Positions 1 to 6,808 of a DNA stretch of 13,661 nt are shown here, piece by piece; the stretch's first letter is position 1, and every line of letters begins with the position of its first letter. Origin of the DNA: Bacillota bacterium (GTDB lineage: Bacteria > Bacillota > Sulfobacillia > Thermaerobacterales > Thermaerobacteraceae); assembly GCA_003242195.1 (NCBI GenBank), contig QGUQ01000013.1:1-13661 (forward strand). The letters are read 5' to 3'. The position numbers and the translations under genes were made by a program. The notes beneath the pieces were generated by a model. The model was not told where the DNA came from. It saw nothing but the letters and a program-made list of their open reading frames with translations, and did no database searches.

Positions 1-500
1 AAAGGGGGCATTAGGATTTTTGTTCGGTTTTGGGGGCTCGGGAATGTGTTAAAGGGCCCGGCCGTGGGGCCAATGGTCCCCCGCGTGTCCCATTCGGGCC
101 CGGCCCGGGGCAGGCGGCCGATCTGGGCCGGTACGAAAACCAGCTGCTCGAACTGCATCCAGGGGCGGGTGGCGCCGTAGGGGCGGGAGAAGGGCTTGCC
201 CGTTTCCGCCCGCCGCATGATGGCCAGCATCTGCTCGGGATCGGTGTTCCGCATGAGGACCAGCCACTGCAGCATCTGGTTGCGGTCCTGGGGACCGCTG
301 AGCACGGCCACCATGAGGCGGTTGAAGCAGCGCCGGGCGAAGCCCGGTCCCAACCAGGCCACCAGACCGGCCACGGCCGCCAGGAGGACGACAAGGGCCA
401 GAAGGGCGCCCCCGAAGGCCGCCAGCACGCGCCTCACCCCGTTCGTTGACAGTGGTCCAGGCCAGTCGTGCGTGTCGCCGGTCGCGCCCCTGCCGGTCAT
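1..500 (-). CDS. FMN-binding glutamate-synthase-like protein, N-terminal part (cut by left edge)
   Basis: An open frame runs from an ATG at 498-500 to the left edge without a stop (166 codons); an in-frame TGA lies upstream of that ATG, near 568. A hydrophobic stretch at residues about 25-50 looks like one membrane anchor. Residues 96-146 then read like the region leading into the FMN-binding domain of stand-alone GltB-like proteins: a 'GKPF-RPYGATRPW' segment, 'FEQLVFVPAQIGRLP' and 'DTRGTIGPTAG'. That family resembles the central domain of the glutamate synthase large subunit, and its exact reaction is often unknown. The frame, the anchor and the motifs are seen; the family call is from memory of homologues. 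A GTG at 435-437 is an alternative start, and neither start has a strong ribosome binding site. Residues from about 149 to the edge (bases 1-55) no longer look like the family and the base composition drops there, suggesting sequence errors at the contig end. Confidence 0.6.
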   Translation of the reverse strand, partial: MTGRGATGDTHDWPGPLSTNGVRRVLAAFGGALLALVVLLAAVAGLVAWLGPGFARRCFNRLMVAVLSGPQDRNQMLQWLVLMRNTDPEQMLAIMRRAETGKPFSRPYGATRPWMQFEQLVFVPAQIGRLPRAGPEWDTRGTIGPTAGPFNTFPSPQNRTKILMPP

Positions 501-697
501 GGGCCTGCCGGCCGTGGGCCGTGCGCCGCGCCGCTGAAGGAGCGTCGTCCCGCGGCGACCGCATCACCGTGAGTGTTTCCGAGCAGTGGGCGGTTATGCA
601 GGTAGGAACGGGCTCGGGCACAACCCGGCGGGCAACGTCCCTGATGCGGTGTGCTCGTAGGGTGAAACCCGTGGGGGGAAGGGAGGAGCGCAAACCG
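501..697. other. intergenic region without recognisable gene
   Basis: This is the 197-base gap between the SDR-like gene and the glutamate-synthase-like gene. I see no protein frame with family features on either strand and no clear promoter. Two 9-base arms, accgcatca at 558-566 and tgatgcggt at 642-650, are perfect reverse complements and could close a structured leader for the gene downstream on the minus strand. I compared the region by eye with common riboswitch cores and saw no convincing match. Confidence 0.4.
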
Positions 698-1288
698 TCA
701 CGGCCGCAAGTCCCATGGTTCCACGGTCCCCACGATGAACCGCGGCCGGTCGGCGTCCACCGCCGCCAGCACGCCGGCCGAGATTTCCTCGTGGGTCAGC
801 CAGCGCGAACGCCGGCCGTCCACGACGAAGCCGAGGATGACCTCCCGGTATCGGATGTTGGGGAAGGATGCGAACGTGGCCCGTCGCCGGGGGTCGGGCC
901 GCGAGGGATCGGCCGTGGCGCTGCCCAGGACGTGGAAGAACCGCCCGGGGTGCTCGGGAGTGCCGACCAGACGCGCAACCGCCAGGGGAGCGGCGGGCGC
1001 GACGCTGTGGACCCAGACGACGGCCAGCTCGATGGGGCCGAAACGGGACCGGGCATCGGCCAGGGCGTTCGCCAAGGCACCCGTGTCGCGGTAGTCGACG
1101 GCGACGGGGTGGATGCTCCCCGCCCGCCCGGCGGCATCCCGCACCAGCGCGTCCAGCCGGCTCCGCCCCCGAGCCACCACCGACACGATGTAGCCGCGGG
1201 CGGCCAGCCCCAGGGAGGCGCCCCGGAGCATGCCGGTGCCCCCCACGACGAGCGCGTGGGGCTTTTGAGCCACCCCCTCGGCGTGCAT
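698..1288 (-). CDS. short-chain dehydrogenase-like Rossmann-fold protein
   Basis: A 196-residue protein that probably binds NAD(P); its substrate is unknown. Residues 11-20 contain a nucleotide-binding turn written GGTGML rather than the classical TGxxxGxG, followed by 'VSVVARGRSRLDAL', which fits the second beta strand and cofactor-ribose contact. The normal SDR catalytic YxxxK is not evident: the only nearby candidate is 'YREVILG' around residue 150. Near the C terminus 'WLTHEEISAGVLAAV' resembles a motif in short Bacillus-type proteins annotated loosely as short-chain dehydrogenases. At 196 residues it is shorter than typical catalytic SDRs (about 250). The ATG at 1286-1288 has a near-perfect AAAGGAGG ribosome binding site at 1298-1305, nine bases away. 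It is separated from the DUF917 gene upstream by 127 bases holding two hairpins, so it is probably its own transcription unit. The fold call is firm; the enzymatic function is not. Confidence 0.75.
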   Translation of the reverse strand: MHAEGVAQKPHALVVGGTGMLRGASLGLAARGYIVSVVARGRSRLDALVRDAAGRAGSIHPVAVDYRDTGALANALADARSRFGPIELAVVWVHSVAPAAPLAVARLVGTPEHPGRFFHVLGSATADPSRPDPRRRATFASFPNIRYREVILGFVVDGRRSRWLTHEEISAGVLAAVDADRPRFIVGTVEPWDLRP

Positions 1289-1300
1289 CCTTTCCTTCCT

Positions 1301-1316
1301 CCTTTAGACCTTTAGA
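1301..1316 (-). repeat. tandem 8-bp repeat overlapping the SDR Shine-Dalgarno
   Basis: The plus strand reads cctttaga twice in direct succession. On the transcribed strand this is TCTAAAGG TCTAAAGGAGG, so the ribosome binding site of the SDR-like gene sits at the end of a duplicated block. The repeat is directly visible; any effect on translation is inference. Confidence 0.7.
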
Positions 1317-1328
1317 TGATGTACGGCT

Positions 1329-1362
1329 GAGCGGGGCGAAGTGGGTTCACCACGCCCCGCTC
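1329..1362 (-). terminator. 10-bp perfect GC-rich hairpin (terminator or attenuator candidate)
   Basis: Arms at 1329-1338 (gagcggggcg) and 1353-1362 (cgccccgctc) are perfect reverse complements with a 14-base loop that can add a few inner pairs (TGG with CCA). It lies after the DUF917 gene and before the SDR-like gene. No U-rich tract follows on the minus-strand transcript, so it is not a classical intrinsic terminator. It may still end transcription, stabilise the upstream mRNA 3' end, or attenuate entry into the SDR gene. Confidence 0.45.
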
Positions 1363-1377
1363 TCTGCGCACCATTCC

Positions 1378-1393
1378 CTGACCGGGTGGTCAG
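1378..1393 (-). terminator. 6-bp hairpin just downstream of the DUF917 stop
   Basis: ctgacc at 1378-1383 pairs perfectly with ggtcag at 1388-1393 around a four-base loop. It begins about 23 bases past the DUF917 stop codon on the minus strand. There is no U tract. With the larger hairpin at 1329-1362 it may mark the end of the cassette transcript. Confidence 0.3.
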
Positions 1394-1415
1394 CCCTGGA
1401 CCCCAAAAGGCCATC

Positions 1416-2567
1416 TTACGAATTCAGGTATTTCTCCTTGCCGGGCGGAACGCCGTAGCGGCGGTAATACTCCCGGAACCGCACCTCGAGGGGTACGAAG
1501 GGGATATCGTAGCCGAAGGCCCTGGGCCCCCAGACCTTCAGCGCCTCGTCCGTCCGCATGATCTCCGGGGTGGGAAGGCCCACGACGGTGACGCGCTGCC
1601 CGTACCGGATGCGTTCCGTGGTGATGGCGAGCCCCGTTTCGTGGTCGAGGACGCAGATCAGGTCGGGAACGCTGGCGATCACCTCGCCGTCCTGGATCGC
1701 CACCAGGTGCTCGTTCTGAAAGCGGATGACCAGCTCGCTGCCACGGAACCGCCCCAGACCATGGATGACGGCCTGCCCGACGGCAAATCCCTCGCGGGTA
1801 CGCCGCTCGACGTCGACCACCTTGCCCTCGAACAGGGGGATCGCCCGGCCGTAAATGGTGTCCTGCGTGGCCTCGCACATGGCTTCGATGGGATTGACGC
1901 CGCGACTCGACGCCGTCATCACCGCCCGCCCGATGGCCATCGCCATGGAGACCGTGCCGCGAACGGCCGTCCGCTTGAACTCCGCTCCGCTCATGGGGTA
2001 GTCGACCAGGTGGGAGTGTCCCCCCATCCGGATCGTCACACCCCGGGCCAGCCATTCCAGCTGGTAGTTGTCCGGCGTCTCGATGGTCACCACGGCGCCA
2101 CGCTCGTCCGCCACCACGGCGGGGGTCCCCGCCACGCCGTACACGTGGAAGGTTTCCATCTGAAGCTCGGGGAAGGCGCGACCCATGCCATCCCCGTCCA
2201 CGACCGGGATGTGCGCCCGGGCGGCCACCACAAAGGGAATCTGCGAATTGACCCCGCCGCATTCGATGGGGCAGGTGGCGTCGGCCTTCCTCCCCAGGCG
2301 GTGCTCGGCCGCCCGCAGGGCCCGCACCGCTTCCATGCCCTCCGGCACCTTTTCGATCAATACGGTCGGGGCGCCCATCATGGCCGTGGGCAGCACCAGC
2401 GCATCGTCATCCAGTTCTTCGGGGTCGAGGAGCGTCACCGGCCCCTCTTCGGCGATGGCCTGCTGCGCCATCAGCTTGCCGATGAAGGGATCACCGCCCC
2501 CTCCCGTCCCCAGGATGGCCGCCCCGACGGCCAGGTACTCCAGATCCTCCGCGGTGATCTGCCGCAC
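1416..2567 (-). CDS. DUF917 protein (S-methyl-thiohydantoin desulfurase-like), paralogue 1
   Basis: A 383-residue member of the DUF917 family (Pfam PF06032). To my knowledge Pfam now names this family after S-methyl-thiohydantoin desulfurase, which converts a thiohydantoin ring to a hydantoin. Visible landmarks are GTGGGGDP at 20-27, MMGAPTV at 63-69, an E-x-GG-x-NS segment at 102-108, DGDGMGRAFPE at 124-134 and a conserved RFQNEHLVA stretch in the C-terminal half. The start is a GTG at 2565-2567 with GAGGAGG seven bases upstream (2575-2581). It starts 28 bases after the HyuA stop and ends the cassette. It is a clear paralogue of the protein at 4142-5239, but carries a longer basic C-terminal tail (RFREYYRRYGVPPGKEKYL). 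Family membership is firm; the substrate and whether it is catalytic or structural are unknown. Confidence 0.88.
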   Translation of the reverse strand: MRQITAEDLEYLAVGAAILGTGGGGDPFIGKLMAQQAIAEEGPVTLLDPEELDDDALVLPTAMMGAPTVLIEKVPEGMEAVRALRAAEHRLGRKADATCPIECGGVNSQIPFVVAARAHIPVVDGDGMGRAFPELQMETFHVYGVAGTPAVVADERGAVVTIETPDNYQLEWLARGVTIRMGGHSHLVDYPMSGAEFKRTAVRGTVSMAMAIGRAVMTASSRGVNPIEAMCEATQDTIYGRAIPLFEGKVVDVERRTREGFAVGQAVIHGLGRFRGSELVIRFQNEHLVAIQDGEVIASVPDLICVLDHETGLAITTERIRYGQRVTVVGLPTPEIMRTDEALKVWGPRAFGYDIPFVPLEVRFREYYRRYGVPPGKEKYLNS

Positions 2568-2595
2568 GATCCTGCCTCCTCAAGGCTCCCCGGCG

Positions 2596-4164
2596 TCATG
2601 CATTCCTCAACTGACCCGCAGCCTTCACCTTGATCCGCACGGCGTTACCGGGGAGGTACGCCAGGGGTACCTCTTCCACTTCGATGACTCCCACGGTGTC
2701 GGGGTCGGCGCCGGCTTGAACGGCCTCGGCGCAGGCCGCCTCCTTCGCCTCTTCGAGAACCTGTTCGCGGGTGCGGTTCTCCAGGGAGAAGATGCGGTCC
2801 ACCGTACCCGACACCTGGGCAATGGCGGCCCCCACGGCGTTGGCCACCTCGTAGTGGGGCGGCCGTTCGACCACGGAGACGCCCTCCAGCCGGTCCGGCA
2901 GGAGGATGCTCCCCCCGCCCACCAGGATGGCTGGTACGTCTCCCGCCCGCGTCTTGATCCGATCCACGGCCTCCTCCACCATGGCCACGGCCCGGCGGTG
3001 CGCTTGTTCGATGACGGCATCGGGAACGCGGATGAGGGAACGGTCCCCTAGATCGGCCATGCCTCGAGCCACTGCCACATCGGTCATGGTGAGGACGTCG
3101 CCACCGAAGCACAGGGCCCGCTCGACCACCTTGCTGCCCACGCTGTCGGGACCGATGCGCAGGCCTCCACCGGCGCCGCCCTCTTGCCAGCGAACGATGG
3201 AACCGCCCCCGAGACCGATGGAGATCAGGTCGGGCATCCGGAAATTGGTCCGCACCCCGCCGATCTCGACCGCTACCGCGGACTCACGGGGAAAGCCCCC
3301 CACGAGCACTCCCACGTCGGTGGAGGTGCCGCCCACGTCGATCACCACGGCATCCTCCCGCCCCGAGAGGAAACCGGCCCCTCGGATGCTGTTGGTCGGC
3401 CCGCAGGCGACGGTCAGGATCGGGTACCGAAGGGCATAATCCAGGGACATCAGGGTACCGTCGTTTTGGGACAGGAACAGCTCCGCCCGGATCCCGAGGC
3501 CGGCCAGGGCATCGGCAAAGGCCCGCGCCACGCGCTTGGCCACTTCGCTGACCGCGGCGTTGAGGACGGTGGCATTCTCTCGCTCCAACAATCCGACGCT
3601 TCCGATCTCGTAGGAAAGGGAGATGGTGACATCGTCCCCGGCCACGGCGGCGATGATCTCCGCCGCCCGTCGCTCGTCATCGTTGCGCACGGGGGAGAAG
3701 ACCGACGTCACGGCGAAGGCCCGGATGCCCGCCTCGACGGCCTTCTCCGCGAAACGGCGGACGGCTTCCTCGTCAAACTCCGAGATCGGCCGGCCATCGT
3801 ATTCCACGCCACCGGGAAGGATTGCCGTCGGGCCCTCCACGACCCGGCGGAGGTCCTCCGGCCAGGCGGCCAGGGGCCGAATGGCGTGGGTGGCGGGGGA
3901 CCCCAGCCGCAGGATCCCGACGGGCAACAAGCCCCGGCGTTCGATGATGGCGTTGGTCACCTGGGTGGTGCCCAGCATGGCATGGGTGATCTGGGCGGGA
4001 TCCACGCCGGATTCCTGGACGACCTGGGAGACCACCCGCGTGATCCCGGTGATCACGTCGTCCGTCACCGCTGTCTTCGCCTTCGCCACCACCCGCCGGT
4101 TCTCGTCCATGATGACGGCGTCGGTGTTCGTCCCGCCCACGTCAATCCCGAGCCGATAGCGCAT
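2596..4164 (-). CDS. HyuA-like hydantoinase/oxoprolinase, ATP-binding subunit
   Basis: A 522-residue protein of the hydantoinase/5-oxoprolinase A family, an ASKHA-fold ATPase that phosphorylates a lactam or hydantoin-like ring to drive its opening in the cytoplasm. Residues 6-15 carry the first phosphate loop (GIDVGGTNTD), 65-76 the GTTQVTNAIIER segment, 275-283 the second phosphate loop (IDVGGTSTD), 315-322 ISIGLGGGS and 415-424 a glycine-rich adenosine-binding segment. The usual GPAGG-type motif is written CGPTNSIRGA at 254-263. The frame extends to 4263, but the start at 4162-4164 places GIDVGGT at the N terminus and has GAGGAGG at 4174-4180, so I chose it. It overlaps the end of the upstream DUF917 gene by 23 bases, implying coupled translation. 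No HyuB subunit is encoded nearby. Classical hydantoinase A subunits are about 650-700 residues, so this is a shorter stand-alone type. The family is certain, the substrate inferred. Confidence 0.9.
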   Translation of the reverse strand: MRYRLGIDVGGTNTDAVIMDENRRVVAKAKTAVTDDVITGITRVVSQVVQESGVDPAQITHAMLGTTQVTNAIIERRGLLPVGILRLGSPATHAIRPLAAWPEDLRRVVEGPTAILPGGVEYDGRPISEFDEEAVRRFAEKAVEAGIRAFAVTSVFSPVRNDDERRAAEIIAAVAGDDVTISLSYEIGSVGLLERENATVLNAAVSEVAKRVARAFADALAGLGIRAELFLSQNDGTLMSLDYALRYPILTVACGPTNSIRGAGFLSGREDAVVIDVGGTSTDVGVLVGGFPRESAVAVEIGGVRTNFRMPDLISIGLGGGSIVRWQEGGAGGGLRIGPDSVGSKVVERALCFGGDVLTMTDVAVARGMADLGDRSLIRVPDAVIEQAHRRAVAMVEEAVDRIKTRAGDVPAILVGGGSILLPDRLEGVSVVERPPHYEVANAVGAAIAQVSGTVDRIFSLENRTREQVLEEAKEAACAEAVQAGADPDTVGVIEVEEVPLAYLPGNAVRIKVKAAGQLRNA

Positions 4165-5239
4165 GCTGCGAAGCCTCCTCGATGGGCACGTAGTCAAAGG
4201 GATAGCCAAAGTACCGGGGCCCGGCCACCCGCAGGCCCTCGGCCGATCGCCAGATGGGTGCACACGGCATGCCGAGGACGGTCACCCGCTGCCCGTAGGC
4301 CAGTCCCTCCGTCGTGATGGGCGTGTAGGTCTCCGAATCCAGCACCGTGATCAGGTCCGGAACCATGGCGATGGGAACCCCGTCCTTGATGGCCACCAGG
4401 TTCTCGTTCTGGAACTCGATGCGCAGCACCGAGCCGCGATCGGCATCGAGGCCTTCGAGGGTGGCGGTGCCGCGGACGAAGCCGCCCGCCGTCCGGCGCA
4501 GGACGTCCACGATCTTGCCGTGGAAGAGCACGGCGCCCTCGGTGGCTTGCAAGAGCGCGTCCAGGGGGTTGTCCCCGGCGGCCGCCCGGCGCAGGGCCCG
4601 GCCGATCTCGATGGCACGCCGCATGGTACCGGGAATGACCGCTTCCTCGACCCGTTCCCTCGGCATGGGGTACAGGGCGATGATGGAGGACCCGCCCATG
4701 GCCACGGTCGCCGTCCGGCTCAGTCGCTCCGTCCACTGGTTGTCGATGGTCTCGAGGAGGACCAGGTTGCCCTTTTCGTCCACGATGGCCATGGGGGTGG
4801 CGGATACGCCCGCCAGGTTCATCGAGCACATGGGAATCTCGGGGAACGCCCGTCCCATGCCGTCGGCGTCCAGAAGGGGCAAGCCCAGTTCCGCCGCGGC
4901 CACGATGGGGATGGTGGAGTTGATCCCGCCCGCCTCGGCCGACATCAAGGCCACGACGGGCCGGTCCAGGTAGGACTCGATGGCCCGAACCACACGCGCC
5001 AGTTCCCGGCCATGGGGGATCTTCTCGACCAGGACCGTCGGTGCGCCCATCATGGCGACGGGCAGCACCAGGCCGTCACGGGGGAGGTCCGCGACGCCGA
5101 CCAGCGGCACCGGCCCGTGCCGTTGGAGGGCCTCCAGCGCCATCAGCTTGCCGATGTAGGGGTCACCACCGCCGCCGGTCCCCAACACCGTTGCCCCCAG
5201 GGCCAGATCTTCCAGTGCGGTCACGTCGATGACGGCCAT
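4142..5239 (-). CDS. DUF917 protein (S-methyl-thiohydantoin desulfurase-like), paralogue 2
   Basis: A 365-residue DUF917 protein and the first enzyme gene after the permease. It shares with paralogue 1 the motifs GTGGGGDP (20-27), MMGAPTV (63-69), an E-x-GG-x-NS segment (102-108, here EAGGINS) and DADGMGRAFPE (124-134), and the C-terminal RIEFQNENLVAI segment. It differs at visible positions, for example EAGGINS instead of ECGGVNS and DADGMG instead of DGDGMG, so the two copies may act on different rings or form a mixed complex. The ATG at 5237-5239 is chosen because a GGGAG/GGGGG stretch precedes it; a TTG nine bases further upstream has no room for a ribosome binding site. Its 3' end overlaps hyuA by 23 bases. 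Family firm; role in (thio)hydantoin or related ring chemistry is inference from family and neighbours. Confidence 0.88.
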   Translation of the reverse strand: MAVIDVTALEDLALGATVLGTGGGGDPYIGKLMALEALQRHGPVPLVGVADLPRDGLVLPVAMMGAPTVLVEKIPHGRELARVVRAIESYLDRPVVALMSAEAGGINSTIPIVAAAELGLPLLDADGMGRAFPEIPMCSMNLAGVSATPMAIVDEKGNLVLLETIDNQWTERLSRTATVAMGGSSIIALYPMPRERVEEAVIPGTMRRAIEIGRALRRAAAGDNPLDALLQATEGAVLFHGKIVDVLRRTAGGFVRGTATLEGLDADRGSVLRIEFQNENLVAIKDGVPIAMVPDLITVLDSETYTPITTEGLAYGQRVTVLGMPCAPIWRSAEGLRVAGPRYFGYPFDYVPIEEASQHALSARD

Positions 5240-5260
5240 TTCCCCCAACTCCCGTCGGAC

Positions 5261-6604
5261 TCAGATTTCGACCTCGCCGAAGCGAGGCGCAGGCCGCCCC
5301 TGCAACTGCGCCACCAGCTTCATGAGCACGTAATACAGGAGGCCTGCCGCAAAGAGGGCATTCAGGGTGGGAATTCCCCAGGCCACCTTGTAGCCGATGT
5401 ACGAGGACGCGATCCACGTGACCAACATGACGGGATTCCACGTCTCCATGCGTTCAGGGATCGTGCCCCGCGCGGCACTCTCCTCCAGCTCCGCCCGGTA
5501 CCGCCTCAGGATGAAGTAGTCGACGACCATGATGCCGGCCAGGGGCGGAATGGTGACGCCCAGCATGGTCAGGAAGCCCTGGAACTGCTGGAGAATGCCT
5601 GCCGCCGAGAGGATCGAGCCCACGAGACCCACCAGGATGGTGATCAGGCCTCGGTTGATCTTCCGCCCCCACACCGTGTCGATCAAGTTGGCGAAGCCAA
5701 GGGACGCCGAGTAGAGGTTCCAGTCATTGATCTTCAAGGTTGCGGAGATGAGAACCAGCGTGCCGATGACGCCGCTGGTCGACGTGACGATGTGGATGAC
5801 GTCCGCGCTCTTGACGGCGTGGGCCAGAAGGACTCCGATGAGGCCGATGAGATACTCCCCCAGTGTCACCCCCACCACCGTCTGCTTGACCACATCCCAC
5901 GGAGACCGGTTGAAGCGGGTCATGTCCGGAGTGATCACGGCACCGACGATGAACCCGCCGGCCACGAGGGTGGTGCCCGCCGCCAGGCTGAGCTTGGGGC
6001 CGGGAGGCGGAGACGTCATCAACTCGGCGAGGGAGTGCTGGGAGAGGGCGCTGACGATGGAGTAACCCGCCAGGGCCAGGAAGGCGGGCACCGTGATGTA
6101 GGCGGTCCACGCCATGGAGAGGAAGCCGTAGACGACGATGAGGGTGACGACCATGCCCGTGATGAAGCACCATGCCCAGACCGGAAGCCCGCCGATCAGG
6201 GCGTGCACACCTTCGGCGAAGACCGCGTTCTGAATGCCGAACCAGCCCACGAGACTGACGGCGATGATCAGGGAGATCAACGTCGAGCCGAATTTGCCGA
6301 ACCCCGTCCACCGGCCGAGCACGGTGGTGCTCAGCCCCTCCCGCTGGCCCGCAATGCCCGTCAGGATCGACACCACTTCCAGAATGACCGCACCCAGGGT
6401 GATGGCCCAAAAGGCATCCCAGAAGGACATGCCGAAGCCGAGGGTGGCCCCGAGCAAGAACTGGGACAGGGCGGACAGCTGTCCAAATCGCTGGACCGCG
6501 ACGCTGACCCAGGAGTAACGGGCGGATTCGGGAACGCGGGTCAGGGCGTAGTCATCGTGCCCGATCTGTGCTCCTTCCACATGGCTGCTGATCGTCGTAG
6601 CCAT
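5261..6604 (-). CDS. NCS1-family permease (cytosine/hydantoin/allantoin type)
   Basis: A 447-residue integral membrane protein of the nucleobase:cation symporter-1 family, probably with about twelve membrane helices. Recognisable elements are GQREGLSTTVLGRWTGFG at 86-103 (typical of CodB-like members), GWFGIQ at 120-125, and NDWNLYSASLG at 293-303 in the substrate-contact helix region. The family includes cytosine permease CodB and the hydantoin transporter Mhp1, both driven by a cation gradient. The frame could begin at an ATG at 6626-6628, but the ATG at 6602-6604 has GGAGGGG at 6611-6617 six bases away, so I place the start there. It is the first gene of the cassette: the DUF917 gene begins 21 bases after its stop, and a palindromic operator candidate lies about 90 bases upstream. 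The neighbours suggest a hydantoin-like or purine-derived substrate; sequence alone does not fix it. Confidence 0.9.
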   Translation of the reverse strand: MATTISSHVEGAQIGHDDYALTRVPESARYSWVSVAVQRFGQLSALSQFLLGATLGFGMSFWDAFWAITLGAVILEVVSILTGIAGQREGLSTTVLGRWTGFGKFGSTLISLIIAVSLVGWFGIQNAVFAEGVHALIGGLPVWAWCFITGMVVTLIVVYGFLSMAWTAYITVPAFLALAGYSIVSALSQHSLAELMTSPPPGPKLSLAAGTTLVAGGFIVGAVITPDMTRFNRSPWDVVKQTVVGVTLGEYLIGLIGVLLAHAVKSADVIHIVTSTSGVIGTLVLISATLKINDWNLYSASLGFANLIDTVWGRKINRGLITILVGLVGSILSAAGILQQFQGFLTMLGVTIPPLAGIMVVDYFILRRYRAELEESAARGTIPERMETWNPVMLVTWIASSYIGYKVAWGIPTLNALFAAGLLYYVLMKLVAQLQGRPAPRFGEVEI

Positions 6605-6610
6605 GACCGA

Positions 6611-6617
6611 CCCCTCC
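6611..6617 (-). promoter_or_regulatory. Shine-Dalgarno GGAGGGG that decides the permease start
   Basis: The transcribed strand reads GGAGGGG six bases before the ATG at 6604. The alternative ATG at 6628 has no purine-rich stretch at suitable distance, so translation most likely begins at 6604. Confidence 0.7.
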
Positions 6618-6691
6618 GCCTTTTTCATGAGATGTTAAGAAAGGGCGCGACGAGAATCATCGTTCCCGGCATGAAAACTTTCGTTTTTGTT

Positions 6692-6708
6692 TTGTGCATA
6701 TTGCACAA
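6692..6708. promoter_or_regulatory. perfect 7-3-7 inverted repeat, candidate PucR-type operator
   Basis: ttgtgca (6692-6698) and tgcacaa (6702-6708) are perfect reverse complements around tat. The repeat lies in the AT-rich gap between the PucR-family gene and the permease, centred 96 bases upstream of the permease start, and is the obvious candidate binding site for the neighbouring regulator. The adjoining bases 6671-6710 are far more A+T-rich than the rest of the window, as expected for a promoter, but I could not assign -35 and -10 boxes with confidence. Symmetry and location are seen; the binding partner is inferred. Confidence 0.65.
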
Positions 6709-6790
6709 GAAAGGAGCGGTCGGGGAGATCCCGGCCATGGCCCGCCCGGCTGGAGAACGGCGTGGCCGCAGGAGCCAGCGGCCGAGGGCG

Positions 6791-6808
6791 GAAGGGACAA
6801 GCCCCTTC
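6791..6808 (-). terminator. 6-bp hairpin overlapping the PucR-family stop codon
   Basis: gaaggg (6791-6796) and cccttc (6803-6808) pair around a six-base loop and overlap the stop codon at 6807-6809. No U tract follows on the transcript, so it is at best a weak terminator of the regulator gene. Confidence 0.3.

Noticed and set aside
49..693. 214-codon minus-strand frame in the left end
   Set aside because: Its translation is Arg/Gly/Pro/His-rich without structure, while the competing frame from 500 to the edge encodes a membrane segment and recognisable family motifs.
501..697. Possible riboswitch (cobalamin- or ZTP-like fragments such as GCCCACTGC and TTGCCCGCC)
   Set aside because: Only short words match; the conserved core order and helices of those classes are not present by eye.
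4165..4263. Upstream start for HyuA giving a 33-residue extension
   Set aside because: The extension overlaps DUF917 and has no family likeness, whereas the ATG at 4164 begins directly with the phosphate-binding GIDVGGT and has GAGGAGG in front.
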